Source of the DNA: Dipylidium caninum
Taxonomy: Eukaryota; Platyhelminthes; Cestoda; Cyclophyllidea; Dipylidiidae
DNA length: 64,000 bases
Direction: 5' to 3'
Assembly: GCA_017562135.1 (NCBI GenBank)
Contig: QEYB01000388.1
Location: 496,001 to 560,000, forward strand
Shown in pieces: positions 1 to 14,400 of the stretch. Under the pieces are notes generated by a model, which searched no databases, was not told the origin of the DNA, and worked only from the letters and a program-made list of their open reading frames with translations. Each line of letters begins with the position of its first letter. The first letter of the stretch is position 1. The position numbers and the translations under genes were made by a program.

Positions 1-389
1 TGACGACACGGTGATGGCAGCAGACTGGGGTCATTTTGTGGTTGGAAGGCCAGGCGAATTTATGAACAAAGGGACAAAACAGAGGGAAAATGGAGAAGGA
101 TTTTATGCGTCAAACAATGAGTGAACATGAGTGAATAAACCTCAAGGAAGATGGAGTAATTTTAACTAGATTGAGAACAACAGTTCAAAAGTTAAAAAAA
201 ATCCGAACACCTCCATTCGTAATAAGGGACTGAAGGTGGTACGCGTGGCTTGAAAAGAATTGTATGGTGAAAATTGTACGCGGAATTCACCAAACGAACA
301 AACTGAGGCAGAAACCTCCTATTGCGCTAAATGAAACAAAAAGCAGGCTATCGCGAGTTTTTCGTTGGTGAACTTTGGTTCAGTCCGCC

Positions 390-587
390 ATGTCTTCGCT
401 GTCGTACACTCAACTTATGTCCCGCAAGCGGAAGCGCGTACCGGACGCAGAACCTGTGACTTCTAATGGCGAAGGACATGCTGCAGCAATGGAAATTGAG
501 ATTAATGAACATAAGAAGTCAAGGATGGACCAAGTGGATGCCCCCGTCCCCTCGTCAAATGTTGTCCACATTCCACATTGGCAGTGA
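390..587 (+). CDS. possible small nuclear protein or single exon, unknown family
   Basis: An ATG at 390 opens a 65-residue frame ending in TGA. The product is hydrophilic, with a basic cluster SRKRKR near residues 11-16 that would serve as a nuclear localisation signal, an acidic middle and the ending HIPHWQ. Codon use and composition look protein-like, whereas the reverse frame does not. No domain is recognised. It could be a complete small gene or one exon of a gene that begins before the window. It lies tail to tail with the putative 3' end of the minus-strand EB-module gene (stop at 677-679). No splice partner was found. Confidence 0.3.
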   Translation: MSSLSYTQLMSRKRKRVPDAEPVTSNGEGHAAAMEIEINEHKKSRMDQVDAPVPSSNVVHIPHWQ

Positions 588-676
588 AAAGCATTCGGAC
601 CTGACGTTGACGGAAAGAGATTGGAGATACGAAAAATGATGTAGATCCACACACCCCTCTCGCCTCTTAGCCTCAA

Positions 677-761
677 CTACTCCCCGTCCCCGTCCGCTCC
701 GGGCACCCATTCGACAGTCATTTGATTTCTCTTGCGGTCAATGTAAAACTGCCCACCTCTT
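677..761 (-). CDS. putative last exon (basic-to-acidic C-terminal tail) of the EB-module gene
   Basis: On the minus strand an AG at 762-763 is followed by an open frame entered in phase 2. It encodes a short tail with GGQFYIDRKRNQ, then VEWVPG and an acidic end, and stops with TAG at 679-677. It reads like the cytoplasmic or C-terminal tail of a protein, and no other open exon was found in this part of the minus strand. The link to the EB modules upstream (2458-2570) is inferred: the EB2 exon leaves in phase 1 and this exon enters in phase 2, so at least one exon, perhaps with a membrane helix, is missing between them. Confidence 0.3.
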
Positions 762-2457
762 CTAGTGCACATCGTCATTTTCAATCCAATTTTTAAGTGT
801 AATTTTCATCAAAGCTGTTCTACCATCTCCTCGAAGCTTGGACGCGGTTTTAGGCACAATCTTGAAGGTTTTAGCCTCCCGATGCGAAACTCTTCTTCGA
901 ATGATAGAAGAACAGACTCAGCGCCAAACCATTAATTGGTTAAACGTCAACTTCTCGCAAATCAACCGGAAACAAGGCACTGTTTTAACGTTGGATAAAC
1001 AGGGATGGAAGTGGTTAGTCCTGGCCATGAGAAATGCGTATTTAATCGTTTTGTTGTTGCTATTAAGTAAATTCTTGTTGAAATTCTCTGTCGCCTGAAG
1101 TCAGCGCCTTCCGAAGACCATGTGCCTCTTCTTCAGCGACTCTCTGAGCTTCACCGTCTCCCACAAACAGCAACCGTATTTAACACAAATTGTTGAGGCA
1201 ACATGCTATAAACTTCTGCCACATAAGCGGAAGTGATTTCAGAGTTGTAAAGGCTCCATGAGCCCGAGAAGGAGCGAGGGAGGATTTCTCCCAAACCCAG
1301 ACTTTTCCAGTAAAATGAACTATGCTCCGATTCTCTCCCTTCACCTTCCATCTCATTCTCCCTTTCTCTCTCTCTCCCTCTCTTTCTCTCTCGGAACCTC
1401 GGAAAATTGACAGAAGACCATCATTTTTTTCCCATTAATGGTTCATGCATCCCAAGTCCTCGCCTAATTGCTCACTCTTCCGACATCTCTTCGCTTTTTT
1501 TCTCCACTGTCTCCTTCGTTTTATTCTACCGGATGCACTCCTTAAGGCTATTTATGTCATCGTTTTGTGGCAACCCTGTTCCGATTGCCCTCAAATTCCC
1601 CCACTATTTACCGCCTTGTTCAACCGCCGTTGAGTCACTGCTCCCCAACGGGAGGAACCTAATCAGACCATTTAGGCAGGAACACGACCAACATTAAACT
1701 TCATTTTTCCATACCGGCTGTTTGTAGATAAAAAAGGTGACTCCTTGCTTCAGGCATCATCCGAGTGGCAATTGCCATTGGGAATCGCGATAACGAGGGA
1801 GGAGTTGGCGGCTGGTAGTTTAGGACATTGAAGCGACCGAGTTGCTGTCAGCATTGTATTGAGATTAATTACACAATTCTCCATTCTGAGGCGGTGAGAA
1901 TTGCTCAAAACACTTTACTGGGACATGACAATTAACGGTCGGGGGCAGGGGGAGAAACAGCGTCCGTCACTTTGATGTCGACTCAGAAACACTAGTGAAT
2001 TCGCAGACTTTGCGTCTGTCCGACCACACTGTCAGTTTCACGGGGCTCAAGTGGTGACGATGAGGGAAGTGAATTCGCTCAGAATCGCGAAAATTGAGAC
2101 AATGAAACTGGTTTATTGTAGGGACATCCCCTTATCTCAGTGTTGGTTACAGCATTTGTTTGCCTATGAGGAATCTTGAAGAGACACAGTCTTTTTCCCC
2201 GATTTTTTGTGCCATTCTCTCACCTCTATCTAATAACCAACTTTGATAAAACCGGTTAAAGCTACCGCCACCTTCCAGTTCAAACGAGTTGTGTGCTGAC
2301 AGATTGGGCAACCGCGGGGAAGGAAACTTTCCACCATCGACAAATCATTTCCACCCCGACAGGGGGATCTCCAATGTCATGTGTCCCCGCCAGCATCACC
2401 ATTTCCAGTGAGGGCATCACCACTACTACTGCCACCAGTTATGTGGAAGAAACTTAC
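762..2457. other. unresolved stretch, probably introns and missing exon(s) of the EB-module gene
   Basis: No convincing exon was recognised on either strand. A plus-strand frame at 838-1098 is open, and a pyrimidine tract of CT repeats sits near 1356-1391. A minus-strand exon with phase 1 entry and phase 2 exit is expected here if the tail at 677-761 belongs to the upstream gene. Confidence 0.4.
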
Positions 2458-5400
2458 GGCAGGCATGCTCCTGGGCGACGTAAACGGTGCCGCCGGGACA
2501 GGCACAAAATCCGGCACCGGGATGGCAGATGCTGTTCTTCACGTGCACACAATCCTTATCGACGCGACAACTGAGGGAAGTTAACACTAGGAGGGAACAA
2601 AAGAGGGATTTTCAATGAGGTGGGCCCAATAACTCACCCTTTTCTGCCTCCCATTTATTCAGTGAATTTATCATCACTTCTAATATGGGAGGGCATCTTC
2701 CACTGCCAAACCATATCTCTCATGGCAATGCAAAAAAATAAGCTTACTTCCACACTTAAACCTTCCATTATTCCAAGTTATGTTGCGTGAAAGAGGTTTT
2801 AAAATTACTCCATAGTTGTTTTGAATCCCAACCACATAAAATGACTATTTTACCGTCCAAATTGGGACAAATTGCGCCGAGAAAGGCGTTTGGTCCAAAC
2901 AAGGCATAATGTGGTGGAGTGGGAAGTATTTAAGGACATTTAGTTTGGAAATAAAGTAACGCCAAACGATGTGACAAGTAGGCTGCTGCTGCTGCTGCTG
3001 CCTTTGCCTGAGCTCAGAAGAGAAAAATAATTCATTTTAACGGAGGCCTGAGGCCTTGCTCAATCCGACAATGGTGGTTGAAACCGCCTCAAGTCCTAAC
3101 TGAATGCTCAGTGGAATGAATGGACACGGACGTTTGTTTAGTGGCCTACTGGATTCGGGTGCCATTGGGAAAATTTCCTCCCTTTGTCGCTTGGGTCCCG
3201 CGATTCCTACTCGAATATCTTCTTTGCGGAGGAGGAGGAGAAGAAGACTGAATCTTAGAGCATTGTGCCTGGCTGTCTAGACGATCAAATAGCTCAGCCT
3301 CGACATACTCCTCTGTGGAGAGAGGCGTTAATGGCATTTCTCGCTTCGACAGAATTTGTGGGTTTCCCCGAGTGTGTCACAGTCAAGGTAAGACTGGCAT
3401 CTCAAATGCCAAACCCCCTTCCAATAAAACGTGGTGAGTCATAAAAGTGGGATATCAGGGGTGGGAGGAGCAGGGGGATGGAGGGAGGAGGCGAATTACT
3501 GAGACGAATAGATAAGTCCACATTTCAGCTTCTCCTGGCGCCTACGCCATTTCTTCGCAGATTGCAGAATAGTGCCAAACCACCGCCCTTGTCATTCTCC
3601 CACAACTACTGCCATGCCAGTCAGCTCCATTTGTAATGGTGTGCATTAATTGATGCTGGCTTCAACGGACCTGCGGGTGGACCGGTGGAAGAGTTTGGCG
3701 GAGGGGGGAAAGCGAGGGGGAGGGGCAAGGGAGGAGAGACAGAGGTGGAGAGGACGGAGAGGCGGATTTGGAAAGATGACAATTATTTTTGGGCGATAAA
3801 CTAAAAGAAAACTTTTTGTTCGACAATTTTTTGGTTATTTCAGACATGCTGGGTGATTTCACCTCGTAAGTAAGGCTGAGCGCTCTGGAAGACCTCTACC
3901 GGATGGGGTCAAGTGGGATGTCGCCTCTATGGAAAAGTGCAAGTAGTCTGTGACCTTTTCGCTCCTCTCCACATGGACGAAGAGACCAAGTCCACCGAAT
4001 GTTTTTAAGTGCCCCGGAGGGTTCTGCGGTGGTATTTTGCAGTCTCTCTCAACAAGAGAAACCTTTTCCTTCCGCCTCTTTCCCCAGGAAATATGGGAAG
4101 TGGTTTGGGCCATTAGACCCTTGCTGGAGTGAAAAGTTGGACTGAACGACCAAAAGAGAACCGTCAAGGAGGGAGGGTGACAACCTCCTGGTATGGAAGA
4201 GACACTTCAGTGGAAGGTAACACCGCTCCACCCTCCGAGTTTGCTTTTGGTGTGTTTATACCTCAGAGAGTGGGTTTCTAGACCAGCCCCAGAGCCTTAG
4301 TCGGGAGTAGAGCAGCGGAAGCTGATTGCAGCGTTCCATCTGACTGGAGAAGGCGACACACTTAACTTTTAGCTTTATAATTGTCTCTTCTAAATTGCTA
4401 TCTCCTAATGCTCTGTCGGCTTTAATGGATACCACGGGACGAATGACGTCTCTCCTTTCCTCCTCACCCAGCAGTAAATTCTTGTACCTGAGAGGCATTT
4501 TCTGGCTGAACTCCCCCACTACTCCAGTAATTTTGATCCAGGCGTTAGAAAAAAATTACCTCCTAATTGAGTGAGGTGGACGTGTTGTTATTAAATGAAA
4601 TGTGCTCTCAAACACGGTGCCTCGACAAAAAATCGCCGTCCACTATTCCACTCATTTTGCAAATGAGTGACATAGAAGTGAGAAAGACAAGTAAACTCCC
4701 TTCAATCTCCCATATTACCTTTCTTATAAACCGTTTATGCTTTCCTTTCGTCTACATGTCATGCAGGGAGGATTTAAAGCTCACGATGTTGTGCCAAGTT
4801 ATTGTTTGGCCTCCGACAAAACTTACTTTTCAAAATGGACTTTCTGAATGACAGTCCTAAGCTGTGCCTTTATAGTTATGTTATAAACTGGGATGCGTTG
4901 AAGTGCTGGAATTAAGGTAGACATTCATCAGTGTGGGTTACACTAATCGTCCACGCGCCTCTTTCAGCCTTATGGAATTGTAGCCAGTGTGTTGGTCTTT
5001 CAAGCCCTTTGTCCTGTCTCACTTAAGACTTTGTTCGGTACTGTCCCTCCTACGGTTTTGGAGTCGCGCATCCTCCGATATGGGACGGATACAGTAGTTG
5101 GAAGTGCTTCCGACGTAACTCGTTGCCAGCACCACCCCTTCCACTCCTGTCCCCGCAACGAGACACCATTGTAACAACCGTCATGTAAACCCGCTCAATG
5201 GAATGCATTTTTAACTATTGTGAATGTTTTGCAACTTAAAGAGCAATTTAAGCGCCCGAGTAGTTAAGCGCCCGAGTAGTTCATTGCAGAGCAGAGTCCC
5301 AACCTTTCACCGGTTTCGAGACCTTCACGATTAGTCCGCCTTCCAGGCTCTCAGAATCTCAGAAAGAGAGCTGAGTGGTTAAAGAATGAGTTCTAGACAA

Positions 5401-8400
5401 AATATTGTTATGGTTTCTCCCCCCCACTGACCAGTAGACGCCTTAGAATGTGCGGATAATGATTAGCAAAAAGATTCAGTTTCACGTGGCGATCTTTCGC
5501 AACTTACGAGGTTTGCAAGTTATTCCATACTCCTCCTGGATGGCCACAAATGATGGCTGGCAGAAGCACTCATTTTTGGTGACGGAACAGAAGCTGTTGG
5601 GCACCCGACGAAGGCAGTAGGTGTCGCCTTGCTCCACACACGGACCTGCAGCAACAACATGAAACTCGTCAGCCCACGCTCCATGCAGCCAGCTAACAAA
5701 CCGTAGGAGCGCAGACAGTAACAACAACAACATCATTTAGGCGTTTCGAAAAACCACGAAATGTCCACAGCTGCACTCTGCAGGTGCGTTCTTTAGGAGC
5801 CGATGCCCGCGGCCGGGCAGCCAATGGCCGTTGAGGCGACAATGGTTGGATGCAGGTGACTGGCTTTGGGCAGAACTCGAACGGTCCTCTGCTTTCCCCT
5901 CCCCTTTTTTTAATCCTCGAGACTTTTCAAAGGAGCATTTTAAGTGCTCAAGTGACACAAAAACAACCTGTTGCTGCCTTTCACTACCACTTAAATCTCC
6001 GCCCTATATACTGTCTGGAGTATATGCTGTCACCGGCGGGATTAAATTGTTTGCCGAAAGGTAAATTGGTACGAAGGCAATGGAATATTGTAGGGTTAAC
6101 CTTTTAATCTCCAACTGCCTTAAACGTAGGGAGTCTGTTGAATCAACCTCCGTTTTGATATTCAATGCCTTCCGTGAACTATCGCGGTTGTCTCGCCTGT
6201 CAGACTGACATGAGACGAGGAAGCAAGTGTCAACATTTGTGGATTGGTTCAACTTTCGCTATATTGAAAGACAGGGATTATCATGCGTATTTCTACTACT
6301 AAGACGAAATATAGCAGACCCCTTTATCCACAGAAGAAGCACAAACAACGATTTTACTTCCCTCAATCTATTTATCACACTTCCCACGCCATCAATCGGG
6401 CTCAAAGCGTCCACCTCGTCCCGAGTTTTGCTTCGTAGAAAGATATACTAGGTCTAGCCGGCCTCAGTAACTCAAAAAGGCGCATTCAACCGTCATGTAT
6501 CCTCCTCAGTCTACTCTCCGACGTTTCTAAGACGCTTTTATCACCAACATAATCAGGTAATCAGAATTACTTGCTACCGCTGCCTTATTAAGCTTGGATT
6601 CAGGCGATAGCCTGATACAATTTAGCATAGTCAACTACTGTACTTAAAACGAAGTGATAATCTGTCATAGTTTGGCAATTCCAAGGGAAAACTTCGACCT
6701 CGTCTTTCTGTCACGATCATGAATTGTGACCAGGTTCCAAATTAAAATCATTGAAGCGTTTGTTTTGTTTTCACAGGATTGGCTCTCTCCACCTCCGAGT
6801 CAAGCGTTTAATCCTGTCACTTTGACTGCTATTTACTCTCGTACTTTGGGGTGGTTTACACTCACCTTGTGAAATTTTACAACATCGCAAATTTGGATGG
6901 TGAAATTTAGAACCGGCAAGAACTTTTACCGCTTGAGTTCGTTCGAGATAGTATGCTCTCGGTAGACTCCTTGCAGCCCATTTAAGGAAAATGGGAAGTG
7001 AGACCTTTAGAAAGCTGCCTCTTCATCTCAGCTTGTTAGGAATTCTCTGTGAGCCTTCCCTTTAGCTGGTGGAGGAGTTTCAACACTGCGCCCTGAATAT
7101 GTCTCTTCTTAACTGTTTTTTTTCGCACTTCTTACCAATAGGCATTTCCGCTCATTCATACTTTCTTTCGCATGCTCCTCCTCTGACTCCAAAGTTCAAC
7201 AATCTTAGAGCGGTGCGGCACATACTGTAATCAGCCGAATTTCATTAGTCTATGGAGGTGTGAATTATATAAAAAATACCCTAAGTACTTATTTTGACTG
7301 GTTTTTATGCGGTTGAGTGATTATGGCGAGAGGAGTGATTTGATGCGTTGAAAGGTTAATGAGAGGTGAGGGGGGGAGGGAGGAGGCAGAGTGACAAACG
7401 CTACAAGGACTGTCATGTATATCAATACTGGCTTATCTGACCGGTAAGAGGCTATTCTCATTCCATAGACATAAACATGAAACAAAGGCGGAGAGAAAGT
7501 CCCGCTTGCGCAAAGGTTAATGGTTGTACTTCATGTGGAAAAATGTGAATACGGCTCTTTTCTGGCCGAGGCGAGGAGAGCAACATCAAGGAGCCTCAAC
7601 CACTGAAAATGTGTGGGCAGTAGATGAAGTTTTCTCCTCCTAAGAAGGTCCACCTTCGGGTGACGTGGAAAATAATAGTATTTCCCCTACAAACAAATGT
7701 AGGGTGTGTTTCGGCCATAACCATTAATGGAAGGTGATTTTATTTGAAGTGGCCTCAATAAGATGCATAACATTGCATGTTTCCCAGAAAACTTTGAGGA
7801 ATCTCATTTGAAACTTCATCGCTACATAAAGTTGGCTTCATTTCATTGAGTATTATCACCTCCTACTGAATATCTAATAAGTAGACAATTTCCGACTTCA
7901 CGACTTATGTTCATAAGTAACGAGTTTACACTTTATCAAAGTGGGTAGACTTATTTTCAAAAGTCGCGCACCTATTGAAGGTTACTAGGTTTTCATTAAC
8001 TTATTTCGGGAAGCAATAAGAGTCGTTAAAACACTGTGGACGAAATTGTGTCGAGACTGATATCCTCTGTCTCGAATTAATTTGTTGTGAGGTTGGGAAC
8101 ATCTGCAAGGTGATTATTTCTTTAATTGCAAAAGGAATAATGGACCGTAATATCCATCACTTTGGTAATTATATGCAAAGGCAATGTACATGGTAGCAAC
8201 CTGTTCTGTGGTAGGTTAAGCCAATTAAATTGATTCTTACCTGGAAAATTGCAGTCATTTAAACAATCCCCTTCTGCCTCATTTTACTAATAGCTTCAAA
8301 AGCAGAAATGCGGTGAGACACTTAACGTCTACATCGTCGGGGCGGGTTGGGGTGCGAAGGGGGTAGATTAATTAAATGTTGAGTTAATTTAACACAACTA

Positions 8401-11400
8401 ATCACTACTGAAAGTTGAGAGGATTTAACATGCAATAAAGTTTACAATATTTTGCCGAAAGAGCTGTCCTCCTAGTGTACACTTTCGGAAAACATCAAGT
8501 CAGTTCAGGACGGAACAGGCGAAAGAGGGGATTAAGGAGAAGATAGGTGGGAAAACCGAGGAGATGGCGTCATAAATTAAAACGGATTTGTAAAGGACAA
8601 GGCCGACTTTGTCCTTGATATTTATATCCACTCTGCCCCCCTCTAGTTTCACACCTTACCTTAAAAGTGGGAATTGTCAAGTATCTGGGAAGTGGAGAGT
8701 AGGATAAACTATGGTAAAGCTTCAAAGGTGATTGGACACTTCTCCAGTGTGCAGGTCTACTGTGCTTCAACTACCTGTTATGATTAGTTGTTGAAATAAA
8801 AGTTCACTGGAGGATGGTAGAAACAAATTTAAATCTCAATGTGCGGATGTGTGAAGCCATTGTTACTGCTATCTCCCGTCTTGCCGGCACACACACATTT
8901 CCACAGGCGTGAATGACAACGCCGTGAATGTCAATGCCACTGCCAAATGGAGGGGGTACTTAAATGGAGTGTCGTAGGTATTAAACAAAAAAATAGAGAA
9001 ATAAAAGGTTAAAAGCCATTCTACCACCTTTTTTCATTAATACTTTCTCACATGAAAAACAATGGGACTGAAATTCTTGTGATGTTCCGCAAAATACTAC
9101 CATTGACTCGAACAATCTTTAATCTGAAAATTGCGCAGTTATGTACAGCCACAAGAGGTTTGTTTTTTGAACTCTTAACGTGCCCTCCACGGGTTATACG
9201 CAGTGAACACTCAAAATTATTACTAGGATTTGTAACAAAGCGTGGTAGAAGAGCTGCCGGTCACCAATTTAAAAATACCCGCCCCCAACAAGTTGAATAA
9301 TAAAGCCGAACAACATCGCCGCGTTGAAGAGGTGGCGGGCTGGAGGCGGAAAGGGGAAAACAGGCGAGGAAGAGGGTCGGGCGCCATCCACAAAATGTCA
9401 TCGATGAAACGACGTCTATATTAGTCTCAAACTGCGCATTTCTGAGCCACTGACAAATGGCAACCCGTTGAATTGTTTAACTTATCAATTCCACTAGGGC
9501 ATTAATAACAGGGGAAAAGGGCTTTAGGGAAGAAATTTGGGAGCAGGGAGGAAGGTGAAGCCCAACCTTCTAGGATAATCCACTCTCCTAGTGTCAACAT
9601 TTGATTTGAATTTCCCTCTTCAACAGATAGGTCAGTATGCTTTGCGAATTTGACTGTAAGTATGACAAAGCGGCAAAGGATGCAATTAATGGGGTAGTAA
9701 AAACGACTTTTTGGGATTCATGCAATGTTTTTTTGTGGTCACCTGCCAGGAGGTTTTAACTTATTGAACTTTGTAAAAATAGTCAAAAAATTCGTTTCCG
9801 ATCCCCTTCTGCTGAGTAGGCCAGAATGGAGACAGTGAAAACGCATACTATCCCCTTAACCGCGGTGGAATCTCTCCTGTCATGGTAGAAGACTGATGAT
9901 TTTGTAACTCAAATCTACTAGAGATGAAGATGGGGATTCAAGCACTGGACAATGCTGCTAAGACCACCAAACCTACAGATTTTGTCCTAATCAGGTGCCT
10001 TCTTCCCATGAGGATAAGCCTAATGATATAACAGACGCAAGGCGGAATGTGGTGGTGGCCTAAAGGTAAAATAGTCACCAGATAGAGGAATTTGTCTGCC
10101 TTTTAATAGTAAAGCTGCATGTATGCTTCTCCTGTCTCCTTTGTTAACCCATTCCTCATTCGTAGTCGGTCTCGTTCTCTTCCTTCTCCGCCTCTACTGC
10201 TGCTCGCCATCCTCGTCAACGTTTTCGCAGCATCTTTCGTATCAGAGAGGGAGAGCGAGGAAAAAGAGAGGGAGAGAGAGAAAGGGGGAGAGACAGAGGG
10301 GGAAACCACTATGGCTTTGTCTTGGTAAGGTGAAAAATGCACATGTTCTCCGTGTAGGATTTTTTTATCACACTTAACTTTGAGACTGCACATTGAAAGA
10401 CTCAGAGTTGCCAGAAAAGAGGTTGGGAAAAAAACGCTCACTGCTTCGTTACCACCACCTTAAGGTGTATTTTCAACCAGATATCTGGGACAATTATCTG
10501 CAGACCTATTGACTGGATGAGATGTTAACAGACTAGACTCTCGCCCTGGCGCATGTAAGACGGAGTCAAGACGAAGGTCAGAAGGCCACAAGACCCAGCG
10601 ATTATCCCCATTGACCCGACAAAGTGACGACGTAATCCCCTGGACTGCTTTCACAGTAGCCCATATTTAAAGTGAACTCCTGTTTCTCAAAGCGCTGCCA
10701 CGTAATGGGCTGCCCTTTTTTCCGCCATTCAATTGAATTTGCCCACTCTAAGTAGGGTCATTAAACAAACCAAAAGCCCACGTTGTTTAATAGGAGTGCA
10801 GGAAAAAGTGTCGGTCCGAGGGAGGGATTTTCTCTTTTTCAAAGTCGTCCACTTTTGGCCTAACGAGGACTAAGATTCATTGCCCTCCATTTCGCTTGAT
10901 CGAGCGGTAGATTCCTTCGGTCTTTTGATATCCACTTACTAACTCCTTCATTCTCCGATTTAGTTCATATCATGTTTTACCTGAGGATGTCATCACAGGT
11001 AGACGACGAGGTAGACGACGACGACGAATGATAGCTTAACAGCTCCTTGCTGAATGTTTTAGTCCTCAGTAGTTGGAATGTTGTACACTTTCGTGGATCC
11101 ACTTATTTTATTTCGAGGATCTTTTCAAGTTTCATGGTAATTCCTTTAAAATCCACGTTTCAGGATAGACAAAAATGGGGAAACGGAAATTTTCTCTGTC
11201 CTTCTGATCCCTCAAAACCCCCCTAATTATTGTCGATGATTAATGCGGAAATAGGTGATGTCCAAGACAAATATAGCGGCAATGGGTATATTTCTGCTAA
11301 AAGTAACTTCTTTTTCCCCTCGTACCCCCATCCGAAATTCCCATGTAGTCCTCTTCCAAGTCCAACAATGCGACTTTCTTCAGGGCCAACAGGTTAGAGG

Positions 11401-14400
11401 CTAAGAATCAACCTTTTGAGTGTGTGAACTAATTAAATTGGATGAAATGTGGGGAGCGCAGTGGGGACGGAGGGAGGAGAGCTTTGGCCACAATAACGTG
11501 TCCACCGACTGTTTAAGCGAGTTGGGGGGGAGGGGGCGGGCGAGGGGGCGGGCGGGGATTTTTGCGGCTACCGCGACGGCGGCGGGGCAGTTATCTTCCA
11601 ACCTAATCTCTTTACCTGCTTACCCCTGTTAGCCGTTGTTGGACAAATAAATATTTTCTCGCCACTGCTGGGTTCCCCCAATTTTACTCAGGCGGCTTGG
11701 AAAGCACATGAAACCTCCCACTTAAACCCCCTTCAAATATTACTTTCTCTATTTTCTCCATTTGAAACACGTGGACGAAGTTGAGACATTTGCACTCATT
11801 CTACATGACACTTTTAGACAGGTGTCTAATCTAAAACGTAAGCTTTTCAGCGAAGAGAAAAGGAATATTTAAAATTGGGACAAAAGTCGAAGTGATATTC
11901 TCGCCAAAGCGCAAGACTTTATTCTGGGTGCCACCCCGTGCCCTCTTCGCTCTAATCCAAGCAAAATGTGACAGTGACAAGGAGAGTTGGAGGGGCAACG
12001 CCGGACAGGGTGGATGTCCGTGCCACCGGACATGTACGAGAAGCCATTGGTAGATGGCTTGGGCGAAAAACGCCTTGGGAGGTCTTACAAGCTCCTCAAG
12101 CCTGCGCGCAAACTAGTTTATCCGCCGAGGATCTTTCAGCAAAACAAACCTCACCGAATTTTACTATTGACAAAGTACTATTGAAAGACACAAAAGAAGT
12201 TCGCCTCGTTCCTGGTCACAGAGGAAGGCCTAAAAATGCCGAGTTTGGTTAAAAAGAAGGGACCTGTTATCACATCCTTCCTGTACCGTGGAGGCGTCAT
12301 TTTCGACTCCCAATGGTCACCAGGGTGACCCTTCTACACTCAAGGAACTTGCGAATCGACATCGACTTGTTCGCCGTTATGGGAGGAATCCAAGACTCTT
12401 TAAATTTGATGAATCCTACAGATCTTGAGGTTGTTAACTTGAAACAAATCTCTCCGACTTTCATTAAAACAGGACTACTGCCATAGTAATTGCCCTTAAT
12501 ACCGACAGAACAACGTCCAGCCGAAAAAATGCTCCATTGGGGGGAGAGTGAATCGTTTTATCTACCATAATCTCCCATTGGGTGTGTTCCAAGTATCCTC
12601 CTCCCCCTTGGCTTCCCTTAGCTCCCTTGCCCACCCGACATCCGCATCCACCAATACGTAGTTAATAAATTTTCGGGAAGAAAGTCTAAGTCTGCTCTCC
12701 ACGCTCCAGTGTTAAGAGACGATTTTACCGGCTCTCGTTCCTGATGTCTACGAAATTTTCCATCTGTTTGCTCAACCGCTCTGTCTCTGTAACACTTTAA
12801 CTTTACCTTGGGTGCCGATTTTCCTTTATTAGGTTAAATTTCATGTCACACAGCCACTGTTGAAATCGAGATGCATAAATTACTACGCAGTTAGAATAGG
12901 AGACAAGAGAGGAGGGGAGAGTAGAGTAAACCACCGAGTTCACTGTGCTTGTAAAATTAACATGAAATTGAACTTAAATTGGCAGGCGAAATATGATACA
13001 CTTGAAGTTGATCGCGTGTCTTTCCTACGCATTGTGGTCGCTTCTTTTTTGCCCTCCCATCTCAGAAAGACACATTTTGAAGGCTCTCTGTTTTTCTCCT
13101 TGAACCATTTTCAAAGGCTGGAGTTAACTGACGCTCACGTAAAAATGTTTACGTGTAGTTTTGGCATACTTCGGACGAATTGCATTGGGATGATTTTGCC
13201 CAAAGTAAATATAACCCCTTTGGGTCCTGAGTTTTCAAATATTATTGGATGGTCCATTCAGGCCATACTTTTGTTTTTATACTCTCATTTTGATGAAAAA
13301 GTTGGCGCAGTTTAATTAAGGCTCAGCTGTAAATATTACTTTATAAATGGTAAAAATATTTGAGCGTTGGTCAAATGGCTCGGTGACTACTTAGTTTAAC
13401 TATTTGTTGGATGAGGAGAGGGCAGAAAATGGGGATAGTGGCTCTGGGCGAAGAAGCAGAGAGGTGTGGAGTGCCAGAGAAATATCAAATCAAGAAACCT
13501 TCATGCTGTCGAATTCGAACTTCAAGGATATTACTCCAGCCTGATTTTGTACTGCACCTACATTATAAACAGTGTCTTGTCATTTCTTTTGTCAGCGGAG
13601 GGATAATCGGCAGCGTCAGTGAATGCCAAGGGAATGGGCGTGGAGAGAGCGAATATGGAGGCGAGGGGGGAGGGGGGTTAGAACCTTAAATCCGCTGAAT
13701 GTGTGTAATACTTTCTTGTGCAGTAGAGAAAGCAATGTATTAGTTGGAACAAACAAATAAATTTTCCTGATAGTACAGATAATATTCGCCGCCGAGCGGT
13801 TCCACAAGCCTTAAATTATGGTAGAATTTTTAAAGATCAAGTAAGATTTATAACCATGAAGTATTTCTGAACGAGGACGTGGTCTTTATTAACTAAAGGC
13901 ATCATTACCGTAGTTGGAGAAAGTCAGAACTGACCAGTTGGAGGCTTTGCAACTGGACTGATAGAGCCGAGACTAGATTACACCGCCGATCTGGCTGTGT
14001 TAGATGCAATGAGGATAATTCATCGCTTGAAAAACACCGAACCGCGTTTATGATAGGGCGGGCTGAATTACGACGACTTTGATTCTACATCCACGTTGGG
14101 TTGTGCATTTTCGTATTAAATGTATTGACTGAAAGCCTTAAACGTTCACATCTTCCTGTTGTGTATGAAGTGCTTTAATTTATCACTACTAGCCCCTGTA
14201 TTAAAGGTTTGATTTAATCATTCTCAAAACAGCCATCGTAAGAGTGTATTGTTAGACGATAACTTCAGCTCCCAGCTCTCAAAACCTGAATATTTTGTTG
14301 GCCTGATTCAATATTAAATATGTATTAGAAACAGCAGACAAGCAATAAAAGGAAGCGCATTTAAATGTGCATAAAGTTTACGTAAATGTCAAATATTTCG

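Noticed and set aside
11945..12252. Two overlapping plus-strand frames, one with a protein-like RTGWMSVPPDMYEKP stretch
   Set aside because: Neither has convincing acceptor or donor sites or a family match, and two frames open at once suggests base composition rather than coding.
12860..13315. 151-residue plus-strand open frame
   Set aside because: No domain, poor codon composition, no splice signals of note and no homology pattern. It is the sort of length expected by chance in a 9 kb intron.
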